Part shown: positions 55,801-59,935 of the stretch, one piece after another
Position numbering within the stretch: position 1 is the stretch's first letter
Layout of the letters: every line of letters begins with the position of its first letter
Translations under genes and position numbers: made by a program
Source: Variovorax sp. 770b2
GTDB taxonomy: Bacteria; Pseudomonadota; Gammaproteobacteria; Burkholderiales; Burkholderiaceae_C
Assembly: GCF_900115685.1 (NCBI RefSeq)
Contig: NZ_FOXJ01000006.1
Coordinates: forward strand, 248,001-312,000
Length of the DNA stretch: 64,000 nt
Direction of reading: 5' to 3'
The notes under the pieces: generated by a model
What the model was told of the DNA's origin: nothing
What the model saw: the letters and a program-made list of their open reading frames with translations, nothing else
Database searches by the model: none

Positions 55801-56775
55801 CACTACGACGCCAACGGCAACAAGACCCTGATCGTCAACGACTTCGAGGGCAACCCGGCTGCGCGCAACCGCAACTTCGTCTACGACGCGGGGGGGCGGA
55901 TGCTATGGACCGACGACGGCACGGGCAACCACATCCAGCGCCAGTTGATCGTCAATGGGGAAGCGCTGGGGCAGTACGGCGAGACGGTCGGGGGGCGCAT
56001 GCCCTTCGGCTTCCCCAACTTCACGCTGCTGGGCTACAACGCGCAGGCCACCTTCGACTTTGCGAGCCAGCGCATGAGCGGCCTGGGCACCAACCCGGGG
56101 GTGTGGGTGGTGCGCGAGGGCGACACGCTGCAGAGCATCGCCAAGAGCACCTACGGGGACCCGAGCCTGTGGTACCGCATCGCCGAGGCCAATGGCCTGG
56201 CCGACAACGCGGACCTGGTCAACGGCCAGGCGCTGACGCTGCCGGTGGTGTTGTCCAACGCGAGCAATGTCAATACCTTCACGCCTTATGACCCGAGCAG
56301 GCTTGTGGGGGACATCACGCCCACGATGCTGGACCTGCCTCAGCCGGCGCAGGACAAGGGGTGTGGGGGACTTGGGCAGGTCATTGTGGCCATCGTCCCC
56401 GTGGTCGTGGCGGTCTATACCGGGGGTGCGGCACTCGCGGCCATGGGCACGACCGCTGCGACCGCGAGTACTGGCGCACTGGTCGCCTCAGGTGCTATTG
56501 GCGGGGCTGTCGGTTCCATCGCAAGTCAAGTGGTGGGCGTGACTATCGGAGCGCAAGACTCCTTCAGTTGGAAGGGTGTGGCGCTCGGGGCGATCGGGGG
56601 CGCAATTGGGGGTGGCCTGGGTGGTTCCAACCTTTTGGCACGGCAAGTCAGACTGCGCTGGTGGGCAATGCGATCGTGCGAAATGCTATCGGCAACGCCG
56701 CATCCCAAGGCGTTGCAATTGCTACGGGCTTGCAGGACAAGTTCAGTTGGAAGAGCGTCGCCACCAGTGCCGTGA
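37825..56775 (+). CDS. Giant RHS/YD-repeat protein with Ig-like, DUF5648-like and LysM domains (C-terminus frameshifted)
   Basis: A single open frame of 6316 codons. There is no signal peptide. The N-terminus (GNLVLQDRDDVLLGRGLD ... VRTYNSQG) is that of large RHS proteins. YD repeats fill about residues 60-790, and about 17 Ig-like modules of the VTFYxGxxxxGTA ... YSGDxxN type span ~791-2508. YD repeats resume to ~4390. A DUF5648-like insert (PLYRLQGTFYSWVNAYTTDE) covers ~4400-4555, beta-sandwich segments near 4930-5230 and more YD repeats follow, and a LysM domain (WVVREGDTLQSIAKSTYGD) sits near 6093-6145. The tail is Gly/Ala-rich. The usual RHS core signature (DxxGRxxYYDP type) and a recognisable toxin domain are absent. 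One missing T at 56633-56636 appears to throw the end out of frame; restored, the chain would end at 56987 (~6387 residues). AGGA lies upstream of the start. The gene is convergent with the T6SS genes. Confidence 0.85.
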   Translation: MVAIVSGNSLGLSLGSLATLGQRGLVGTAGQGRSGEQSFVNIANGNLVLQDRDDVLLGRGLDINAVRTYNSQGLFTDDNGDNWSVGAFGQKIVLTSGAVGTAGSTLTRTDRDGAQAAYTWDAAQNRYTSPSGSGAFDTIAYDGNASQFVWTDGDTGRIERYQSSGAGRLVSVTDTDGNTVSYAYNANGTVQSVTDANGDVSYYDYSGTNLTQIRTVSGGVTTTTVRYAYDTGNRLFKVTVDLSPGDNTAAGSDVYVTTYTYEGTSKRVASVTQSDGTQLSFTYVQSGGAYKVATVTDALGAVTRFSYDTAQNTTTVTDPLGAQSVYLYDAQGQLTQVRNGVTAANVSGLSQISYAYDAAGNVTLVTDGEGHKVTLQYDDHGNLTREVDSAGDTRVRTYNSANQLLTDTIYADAAVVDRAAFNKDAALPETTRYVYAAGNANRLRFAITPQGNVTEYRYDAYGQRTSAIKYAGAAYDTTALSLGDVPTEAQLSSWVAAQDRTRTELTELVYDARGQLSSSTTYAATAANGSGVAGTAATTQYIYDPRGLLLQRIEPATTAGGATAVTTYTYDGLGRLLSVSAPSLDGGATPNTTITSYDDANGKTSVTIANGLVTVSAYDKAGRLISVTQQSAGTGVLGTTSYVYDKDGNLLMTQDPTGVRKWMLYDEADRKIADIDATGAVIEYVYNANGQLRETIAYATPVGTAALVDGAGKPTTAWTASNTTTSLDALRPVNMPQDQKVWRFYDTANRLAWQVDALGYVTQTTYDGASRILSVTQLANSIDVTQLGNGANIELLVNPATVGGISLTIDAGTVTFGTAVTLTANIDGNNPGGMVTFFSGETVLGSAIVADGVATLVTSALPVGVDDIRAAYSGDTQRSASVSAAAQKTVTAAVTNAVLSFSPDSPATYGDVVTVSVALTTAQPPGLPAATGEVKFYSGSTLMGTASIINGMAVLATSAPSVGMLDIRAEYAGDSTHAAISHQQNYVVNPVPTVTKLTQVAGGSGALVLSASVGSALGSGAPSGTVTFYNGGTAIGTATLVNGVATLQYAGATTGAAFQAIYEGDVTNAPSGTSGTPGTISPSLTSVTLSASSINVTQDQAVTLTARVAGAAPGGLVTFFAGMQFLGTASVVDGRANFVTTYLPVGSEIKLGAAYSGDASNAGSVISQGPILSVAAGSSAVSAPAVALNAVAFGPRGSTTEGVPPTVVVYPAQDFDDLYYPGAYSVFDGQTLVASFVSLRMYGVNLPAMSAGTHNLTVVYAGDPGRTTAMATPQLVVDPPVHPSSVVQVSSSVSRITAGIPLTLTATIGYQSAGTFSDLAIGGLVTFYSNGAAIGTATVTHGLAKLTVNNFPLGTSNISAVYSGDASHGSAASANLLQQVIASTQVAPTATALTSSSIQSAYGASLTLNASVHGWDGSVASMAGGAMDFYDGTTFVATAQVVNGQANAVLNSLAPGVHNYTARYSGDSNNATSVSGSFAETIAASPSSVTLSASAVSATQDAPITLTAQVTGAVPGGVVTFVSGMTVLGTGAVVNGQASLVINNLPVGVNVVTAGYGGDANNLGSFASQGVSLSITEAVGPITLLNTRGSDDVYVRLGYNSGGPWVPVEYANIPNYSESVQIPLGGVFSASVSFIWSPPSTHPLTGTYSFFRDGELLQSSTSLDFATNQLPLGTYTIRVVYSGDSYNKSAASSQVVVTVVPAATSTQLSVSRTNITAGAPLTLTATVAGTAASAFGATGTVTFYRNGTAIGTARVVDGVAKFTISSLPLGTADMTASYSGDGNNTASASPVVVEAVNASLQVAPTSLTLASAGDQATAYGTAVTLSTSVMWGTAVAPDAGGTVSFYEGTTLVATANVVNGQSSATLNGLSPGTHNFTARYSGDNNNATSVSGSISQTVTLTATASASTVVLSASPTSATQDAPITLTAQVTGTAPGGVVTFVSGMTVLGTAALVNGQASLIINNLPLGLNVITAGYAGDANNLGSLASQDVNLTVAEAAGPVAPLDTMGTEDVYLRLGVDTGRPWRPVDYEILPSYSESAQFPLGAELSVMISSSWSSANAHPRTGTYSFFSDGVLLQAGPSGALVNNKIQLGTHTLQVVYSGDLYNKSAVSSKVVLTTVPAETTTQLSASRTSITAGAPLTLTATIANSFNVTGTVTFYSSGTAIGTAGVVDGVATFITSSLPLGTADISASYSGDGNNNPSTTSEPWWSPGNVVVTVQSDPFDSYGSLSISASPVLLGSSATLNTTFAGSGGPDGGTVTFFDGTDVIGSATLVNGRASLTFDGGAEGTHALSAVYSGDAGNSSATTYLNVDVVTSITPPPPSPPPIYGSLGVSKGQITYSTPEVLTATFAGPAGPEGGNVTFYNGTDVLGTTPLANGSASLTVSNLPVGTNQLSAVYSGDVNNTTATVYGYVTVALFPTTLTNLTPPSISKDGSLSVRINGVEPDGLVSFYEGLRLLGTAEVVNWVATLSGVPLPPGTRTFTAAYAGDAYNTEGEVSFTQMVQGTPVTAIYASLDVQQDRTVTRLYNRNGQLQGLLDAEGYLTEYKYNAAGEQIETIAYANRATDFTSAADRTAAIAIARGSYNLTGVRPQERGDADIHTYNLYDAQGRLVGQVDGEGYLTETIYDTRGNVTQIIRRANPAGAVNASSTVDSIRPAPDAAQDQVITQTWSAANQLLSRTNVEGTVTRFAYNSVGQLVQTTTAAGTADERISRARYDIQGRLIGELDGRGSDAVALADPLSLWAANGLTHTYDAAGRRASTTDANGHRTLFFYDAIGRLRYTVNAMGEVTESRYSAMGQLTEQVIYGAPIDVATLGATSPGGLDTGAVADRIALVANAAKDTHVLHTYNATGTQASTTDALNSTTSYSYNAFREAIASSYALKSGYVVTDTATYDRRGLKTQTAQDTGTLGITERKIYDAFGRATDVFDGNGNRSQFSFDRLGRVVTTTDALNGQRLTQYDAFDRVMYQRDAVGYWTSFGYDLANRRTTVSTSEGVSVTTVRNRQGQTQSVTDGRGNVTNYTYDKSGNLLQTSAALDGSTTVSTSATYDKTGLKFDSTDANGVVTSYTYDAANRLLTRTLDPAGLNLVTIYGYDAKGQTVSVTDPKGTATATEFDLTGQTVRQVVDPTGLRLTTSYTHDTSGQVLTVTDPNGNVTQYTYDGAGRRVKEQVDPAGLNLTRDYEYDAADNVTRSIDANRDATRYAYDANNRLVFTLDALGNLSRQEYDGEGRVTRRTSYAVPIDTTGLGNAPTVAQIQAKVVVSAGSDVTESRRYDGDGRLHFLVDGTGSVVEYKYDKANNVIEARAYANRINLAGWNIAGDPPVSADATRDERVRTVYDALNRALWKVDGAGNVRHNIYDANGNVTETLAYANALTGASLGAWDGQSAPTVVPDATRDQRIRTVYDTANRATWSVDALGDVVHYTYDADGNVIAKRSYATPLTATALAAWDGRTAPVPAADDAHDQRVRNVYDAANRLVWSVDGIGAVSKTEYDANGNVTRRSQYATPVAEGADPAGVPDSDADRVVDYLYDAGNRLRYQLRWTDTSEMASGMGWMREVTSYDYDGVGRLVRQTAHAWPLFSYVGNDIDSVFGNLSVAPGIDQAKYMVYDAAGRLSWSVDGTGAVTRNDYDGTGRAVRTIQYAQTVDVLGFGGAANGYAIPQLTDSALQSLLRPDAAVDRITAFAHDGAGRRTFTVDALGSVGRTVYDAFGNVTQQIGYDIRTAPPTTASIYTDAGLQASTGTNASADRIQRFAYDQANRQVFAVDAQGGTTESVYDGLGQEVQTRRYARAINVAGLSTTASAADVRARATADTVNDRVSHQVFNGAGQKIYGVDPMGFVSKTDYDGLGMVRGTTQYALSIPTDTANTATAIADAVVISPDDRPKSFQYDAVGRVLSTVDAMGFPESWTYDALGNKTSYTNAKQAVWTYAYDVYGRLVQETSPQVELTAVTPDGNGRLQVDAGSSGTGNVITVLRYDSFGNLRSRTEGAWRPEERTTTYEYDRVGRQVKVIYPAVGVYNGESAATLAANGANGSAIRVESVQNLFTETTYDALGNAVANRDIGGNYSYKTYDNLGRMAHEIDALGYVTGYERNTFGDVKTLTRFAAGTTLAAGAAANPTQAPTRDQVVATMGALLSGADRALRTDYDRLGRAIQVAETQTAGYDATLATQNFNASKTTRNTYDSFGQLVQVAKLKNAAAGTWALTTTFYDRRGQQTDSVDAEGHVTTQAFDAGGNVASRTEYANKLDNWAGLEAMAGWTGATNAGASGTAPRPAANARDDRTTTTMYDRNNRKTSETRVNVEYSAASEASATRGNLTTVYEYDAVGNLTVTTDALGGRTVSYYDALGRVTAVAEPTHAGADGSTPITPLTVFRRDAHGNVVLKTEFINGADANGNALSPHAMPDHVAIANPELVKLRGEGYVDINDIGYMSSAAFPGSKPLYRLQGTFYSWVNAYTTDESERAFDNASGAWKDGGIVGYVADPESPQPAGTIPLYRLHQFNPPWAYTQLVSDPGTIAALEATGWGEKKLMGYVSAAPTATLDTPLHHMQLAITDPLLGLVGAQNHLYVPGTLNVAPDPVRDADLYANTDRASFSQYDALGHKVQTTDAMGVNHYSSYNSQGLVAKDWQGVSGNDGATHTLFRAYAYDALGQQTHVYDPGTATDNADATQGGASGIYTTNPKATVTPAPPPGSVLGGGFPGQPVDNGKLALQLANVVNAQGGAVRVQFDYVTHATTSPGDENTPETITPGRAGTFSQDFPSAATAAQGVTLSPEEPMAGVSAIRILQEQSPGNWVLLWQGAPAQADGQTNTTAGANASAPPVDTAMAYNAFGELVTKSVNGQAGEYFDYNNAGQLWRTNAGDGVDKVALYDLLGNQSADIRSAGKARGDLNLRAYGTAAEVRDLVDVRRTNTSYDLLGRVTQQALAERWTDSQGGVTAQTGKLGIAILGGSGNNSVALSWPGVLEGLGGGDVQVTLHYTQRDANGAETGVTSRTVTVSALQAASGYTMAWADASDAVPNGVVRVTHVTVQKRDLLGDWQTVINQDGTGNAGRSVRIDAPGTPAGPPPGAQINLQWRVAGSAGDSGWVNAPLANFGESLRFDASAFGEGSYEYRVFTALMNQPATVTASGVLSVTPPVLSSFSANGSVNAAAQTFDWQSPGAGDTQIIRLRQVGTAAWYEQAIGQNGGTSSISLADLPGNVTYEYELLWSHAGEAGPYAHATGQIYKKAAVAGTPDIPGTDERTVSLPHIDGVVVESRTESVENDENGNPVTTRTVWVVRLPPPPLGLVGRVGMRINGDNLPLLLMQQRQWPPSRPDGYDEFVVTDSSILLRGQVYEFVYSYSPFLNADATQYTSGKLTYFADGSVQFEDTTPPVQVIPATPGVPGTPGTPAQYTYTGTTPDSPYAISQDRWLGGPQLHIGQALNGSGAGYVRPVVTQNTDRWGNVVSITDPRSSAWKTTYRYNANNQLVQQVQTDSDGNAGADASGNVTNTNAPVTQVYFDALGRQVAVRDARDNVNAQVWDAGGNLVQERHADGGTIDHRFNAFGNEVATVDARRNTTTSTYDKLDRLVRTVRPAAGVYTSGFVLGGVVVTNLGERNLQETQRWDQAGRKLSQTNANNETVKYAYDLRGNLVGTTQLRAEGSATPERLATIAAYDARNQKILEVDANGSNTTWRYDYFGQLQARTDLGKTGYGYSYDNARQLFQISGGQGQTMQYDAAGQLVRIDDTRIGTTSTYVYDLAGRHVRETTVNNASVYQDNFIAYDALGRMRWVADARAYVNIEYDKAGNRTRVTTVARDVGVQAASDTAYTYDAMNRQLTAGSHTFTYDANGNRASDTDSSSGGINESYDYDALNRLTRTSRSDGTYEVRAYDAASRVVQTAEEAGVKSDDYDDNGRLIASTQLKGTASALSGSNTTIYFYDAAGNAVNSLYVDPGSNTSSHTHTTYVAGPQGYQQLASTTINARGAIQIEAGTGNTTGLVLNGAASTIGSVTNHYDANGNKTLIVNDFEGNPAARNRNFVYDAGGRMLWTDDGTGNHIQRQLIVNGEALGQYGETVGGRMPFGFPNFTLLGYNAQATFDFASQRMSGLGTNPGVWVVREGDTLQSIAKSTYGDPSLWYRIAEANGLADNADLVNGQALTLPVVLSNASNVNTFTPYDPSRLVGDITPTMLDLPQPAQDKGCGGLGQVIVAIVPVVVAVYTGGAALAAMGTTAATASTGALVASGAIGGAVGSIASQVVGVTIGAQDSFSWKGVALGAIGGAIGGGLGGSNLLARQVRLRWWAMRSCEMLSATPHPKALQLLRACRTSSVGRASPPVP
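40195..45350 (+). repeat. Array of about 17 bacterial Ig-like modules inside the RHS gene
   Basis: Each module is about 85-105 codons and ends in a variant of AxYSGDxxNxxS. The block interrupts the YD repeats with no YD motif inside it. Codon use appears less GC-biased here than in the flanking YD regions. It probably forms a rod of beta-sandwich domains that extends the shell. Confidence 0.82.
41690..44450 (+). repeat. Higher-order tandem repeat of ~1260 bp (420 residues)
   Basis: Four-module units recur in order. The ITAG[I/A]PLTLTAT segment appears at about 41710, 42967 and 44227, steps of 1257 and 1260 bp. The SATQDAPITLTAQVTG segment appears twice with the same spacing, as does the DVYxRLG ... 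YSGDxYNKS segment. Copies two and three are the most similar. Confidence 0.82.
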
Positions 56776-56987
56776 GCGCGGGTGTGGGCCAAGGCTTGAA
56801 TGCGGCGATGGGCTATCACCCTGGTCAACTCGGCGTTCAGTTCGATCTGGGCAAGAGCCTGGTCTCGGGTCTGGGCGGCAGCCTCGCGGCGCAGGCTGTG
56901 CGCGGTGGAAAGATCAGTGCGGCAGCACTCGCATCGGATGCCTTTGGCAATGTAATCGGGGATGCAATTGGTGCTCTACACGCCTAG
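56634..56987 (+). pseudogene. Displaced C-terminal segment of the RHS protein (-1 frame)
   Basis: In the frame one base back from the main ORF, a coherent 117-residue tail reads FGTASQTALVGNAIVRNAIG onward and ends in a TAG at 56985-56987 after DAFGNVIGDAIGALHA. It is Gly/Ala-rich in the same style as the end of the main frame and repeats its QDxFSWKxVA motif (TIGAQDSFSWKGVA before the shift, ATGLQDKFSWKSVA after). The main frame beyond 56636 gives an unrelated Arg/Ser/Cys-rich peptide. A true deletion, a programmed shift or an assembly error are all possible. Confidence 0.75.
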
Positions 56988-57110
56988 TCGCAAGATTTCG
57001 AGGCAGCGAGCCACGGTGGAGCCACCACCTCGTATTGACCATCAGAGGTGCGCACCGATCCAAGCAAGATCACCTACGGTTCCGACAACCTGCCCGTAGG
57101 CAAGGCGCCC
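56988..57110. other. Short convergent intergenic stretch between RHS tail and kinase gene
   Basis: 123 bp. In the frame of the displaced RHS tail it reads SQDFEAASHGGATTSY, a stop, then PSEVRTDPSKITYGSDNLPV. This could be a decayed remnant of a longer C-terminus or only ordinary spacer. I see no clear terminator hairpin. Confidence 0.35.
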
Positions 57111-59189
57111 CTACTTGAACTCGTGCGCCACCACAGGCGCCGACCGGCTGTCCTGCACCGTCACCCGTTGCCGGTACGGCTCCAGGTCCCCATTGCGCAC
57201 CTCGATGTTGTAGATCCCCGGCCGCAGCGACAGCGACTTGAGCGGCGGGCTCACCCCGCGGTCCGCGCCATCGACGAGCACCTGGCCCCACGGCCGGATG
57301 TTGAATTGCACGCGCCCCATCCCCGGTGACGCCGCAGTCGGCGATGCGCCACTCGCCACCACGGTCGGCACATTGTTCGTCGAGGGCACCGACGTCGGCG
57401 GCGCGGGCATCGTCGGCGACAGCCGGTTCAACTCGGCGATGGCGTTGCGCGCTTCCCGTGCATGCGGGCCGCGCCGGTAGCGGCGCAGGTACGCCTCGTA
57501 GCCTTCGCGCGAGTTCTCGGCTTGCGCGAGGTTCCAGTCCTCGACCTCGCTGGTGGCCTGGGCGGCTTCGGGCGGCACGGTGGGCGTGGCCACTGCCACC
57601 GGGGGTTCGGGCGGAGGCGCGGCAGCGGGCGCGCTCTCGGGCGGCGGCGTCATCGGCGCCCCACCTGTCGCTGCACTGGCAGGCGCTGCAGGCGGCGTGG
57701 CGCCACCGGCAATGACCGTGGCAACACCGGTCGGCGTGCCCTCGGCGATGGCGGGCGTCGTCCCGGGCGCTGCACTTGGGTCCGGCTGCGGCATCGCGGC
57801 CGGCGGCGCGCTGGGGTCGGACATCGGCGCCGCAGGCGGCGGCACCGGCACCATGGCGGTGGTCGTGTCCGGCTTGTCCGAGGTCATGCGCAGGCCGATC
57901 CACCAGCCGACAGCCACCAGCGCGATCAGCAACACGCCGACCAGGCCCCAGCGCGGCAAGGCCGACGACTTCGCGCCCGCGGCGGGCTCGCTGCTTTCGC
58001 CCTTCGACGATGCGGCGCGCGGCGGCGGCGGCGTGGGCGTCCTGGCGGCCTTCGCCGGCTCGGCCGCCATTGCGGGCGGCGAGACGAAGGCGGTGGTCTC
58101 GAGCGGTGCCGGCGCGGGCACGGACGCGGACACGGGCGAGAACGGCGGCGGTGTCAGCGGCGCGAGCGGCGGAGGCGGCGGCGTCGCCGACACGGGCGCT
58201 GCCGGAATGATCACCGTCGGCGCCGCCATCGCGTTCACGTAGATGTCGCCCAGCTTCACGAGCCCCAGTTCGGCCGCGAAGGCGGACACGGTCTGCGTGC
58301 GGTCCTTGCTGTGCACGGCCAGCGTGTGGTCGACCGCGGCGCAGAAGCCCGGGCTCAGGTCGCTGCGCCCCATGGACGCGAGCGGCACATACGCGTCCTG
58401 CACGCTGCGCACCACGGCCGAGGGCGGCGGGTGGCCGGTGACCGCGCGGTACAGCACGGCGCCCAGCGCATACATGTCGGTCCAGGCGCCCTGCAGCAGC
58501 GTGTTGTCGTCGGCGTACTGCTCGATGGGCGAGTAGCCCGACTTCACCATCACCGCCACTTCGTCGACCAGGTCGGCAATCGACTTGCGCGCCGCGCCGA
58601 AATCCAGCAGCACCGGCAGGTCGTCGTGCTGGATGAAGATGTTGTCGGGCGCGATGTCGCGGTGAAAGCACTGGTTGCGGTGCAGCGTCTCCAGGGCGCC
58701 GAGCAGCGGGCCGAGCATGCCCAGGAGCCACGGCTCGGTGATCCTGGAGGGCTCTTCGTCGGCCAGGCGGCGCAGCGTGCGCCCCTTGTAGAGCTGGATC
58801 GCCATGTAGGCGGTGGAGTTCGATTCCCAGAAGCGATGCACCCGCACCAGCGCCGGATGGCTGAACTGCGCGAGCGTGCGCGCCTCGTTGATGAAGCTGC
58901 GCAGGCCCGCCTGGAAGGTGGCGGTGAGCCGCTCGGAGCGCACGTGCACGCTGTTGTCGCCCACGCGGCGCGCGAGCATGGAGGGCATGTACTCCTTGAT
59001 CGCGACCTCGCGCTGCAGCGAATGGTCGTAGGCGCGGTAGACGATGCCGAAGCCGCCTTCGCCGATCACCTCCAGGAGCTCGAACTCGTCCAGCCGGTGG
59101 CCCGTGCCCAGCGGGTGCGGTTTCTCCGAGGTGTCCTGTGCATCGGACGGCGAACTGTCGCCGCCGCTGCCACTGCCGTGCGTCGTCAT
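57111..59189 (-). CDS. T6SS-associated Ser/Thr protein kinase with PEGA domain (PpkA-like)
   Basis: Protein of 692 residues. The N-terminal kinase domain (~35-300) has the glycine loop GEGGFGIV (43-50), Lys65 in VAIKEY, the catalytic loop HRDIAPDN (176-183) and DFG (196-198). Ala replaces the usual Lys of HRDxKPxN. A long Pro/Ala linker is followed by one membrane span (WGLVGVLLIALVAVGWWIGL), a Pro/Ala periplasmic stretch, a short SRE-type helix segment (ENSREGYEAYLRRYRRGPHA) and a C-terminal PEGA domain (VLVDGADRGVSPPLKSLSL). The start at 59189 has a strong GGAGGAG site. It is the last gene after tssL-tssM-tagF, where PpkA phosphorylates T6SS components such as Fha; no fha gene lies in this window. 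Confidence 0.87.
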   Translation of the reverse strand: MTTHGSGSGGDSSPSDAQDTSEKPHPLGTGHRLDEFELLEVIGEGGFGIVYRAYDHSLQREVAIKEYMPSMLARRVGDNSVHVRSERLTATFQAGLRSFINEARTLAQFSHPALVRVHRFWESNSTAYMAIQLYKGRTLRRLADEEPSRITEPWLLGMLGPLLGALETLHRNQCFHRDIAPDNIFIQHDDLPVLLDFGAARKSIADLVDEVAVMVKSGYSPIEQYADDNTLLQGAWTDMYALGAVLYRAVTGHPPPSAVVRSVQDAYVPLASMGRSDLSPGFCAAVDHTLAVHSKDRTQTVSAFAAELGLVKLGDIYVNAMAAPTVIIPAAPVSATPPPPPLAPLTPPPFSPVSASVPAPAPLETTAFVSPPAMAAEPAKAARTPTPPPPRAASSKGESSEPAAGAKSSALPRWGLVGVLLIALVAVGWWIGLRMTSDKPDTTTAMVPVPPPAAPMSDPSAPPAAMPQPDPSAAPGTTPAIAEGTPTGVATVIAGGATPPAAPASAATGGAPMTPPPESAPAAAPPPEPPVAVATPTVPPEAAQATSEVEDWNLAQAENSREGYEAYLRRYRRGPHAREARNAIAELNRLSPTMPAPPTSVPSTNNVPTVVASGASPTAASPGMGRVQFNIRPWGQVLVDGADRGVSPPLKSLSLRPGIYNIEVRNGDLEPYRQRVTVQDSRSAPVVAHEFK

Positions 59190-59220
59190 GCATCTCCTCC
59201 TGCCGCAGGAAGCTGGTTTT

Positions 59221-59934
59221 TCATGCCCATGGCACGTGCCCCTGCGAAAACAATTTCGAGAACAGCGGTGTGTTGAGGCCGCCGCCATGGGCCGCGGTCC
59301 TCAACGGTGAACCGTCGGCCTGGTTGGTCCACCAGTAGCTGGTGCTGCCGAAAGGATCGAAACACAGTGGAAGCTCCGGCCAGCCCAGGCGTTGTTGGGC
59401 GCTCGCGCCAGCGGCTGTAGGCCCGAGGATGGAAAGAATGTCGTCCGAGCCGCCACTGGCGGTGCGAAAGCCCTCGCGCCCGGCGGCGAGGATCTGGCCG
59501 TCGAACAGATCGGGCGCCACGCCATGGCGAATGGCCTGCAGCAAGGCGGTGCCGCATTGCCAGTACCAGGAAGCCGAGCCTTCGAGCACCGCGGGCCGGT
59601 AGTTCGATGCGGACACCTGCAGCGTCACGCACACGGGGTAGTAGCGGCCCACGCGGTCGCAGCTCGGCGCGATGCAGCCGAACTGCACTGCATCGACGCC
59701 GTGCGTCGCGGGGATCGCGAAGTTCCAGACCGGTGCCACTGCGTAGTGGCGCGTCATGGCATCGGGCCAGCGCTTGAAGCTGCCCAGCCCGTTCTGCATC
59801 CAGCGGTCCCACCAGGCCTGCAGCTCGCGCGGCATGCGGCGGTACAGAAAGTCGCCCGCACCGGGCAGCTTGCCGTACCAGCCGATCTGCTCGTCGACCG
59901 GCACCCAGGCGTGCGGAGGGATGCTGCTGTTCAT
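59221..59934 (-). CDS. tagF: Type VI secretion-associated protein TagF
   Basis: Protein of 237 residues of the TagF family: the N-terminus has GWYGKLPGAGDFLYRRMPRE, and family motifs RYYPVCVTLQ and GSASWYWQCGTALL follow. TagF acts as a post-translational brake on T6SS assembly and is released by threonine phosphorylation signalling. It lies 1 nt after the tssM stop and 31 nt before the kinase gene, so brake and kinase are made together. It is cytoplasmic, with no signal peptide or membrane span. Confidence 0.91.
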   Translation of the reverse strand: MNSSIPPHAWVPVDEQIGWYGKLPGAGDFLYRRMPRELQAWWDRWMQNGLGSFKRWPDAMTRHYAVAPVWNFAIPATHGVDAVQFGCIAPSCDRVGRYYPVCVTLQVSASNYRPAVLEGSASWYWQCGTALLQAIRHGVAPDLFDGQILAAGREGFRTASGGSDDILSILGPTAAGASAQQRLGWPELPLCFDPFGSTSYWWTNQADGSPLRTAAHGGGLNTPLFSKLFSQGHVPWA

Positions 59935-59935
59935 C

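Noticed and set aside
52132..55803. Second long minus-strand frame opposite the RHS gene
   Set aside because: Same cause: antisense of YD repeats in a GC-rich gene. No motif or plausible operon context.
56625..56640. Programmed -1 ribosomal frameshift as the default explanation for the RHS tail
   Set aside because: The local sequence (CTT TTG in the main frame) is not a canonical X XXY YYZ slippery heptamer and no obvious downstream structure was seen; indel or sequence error is simpler.
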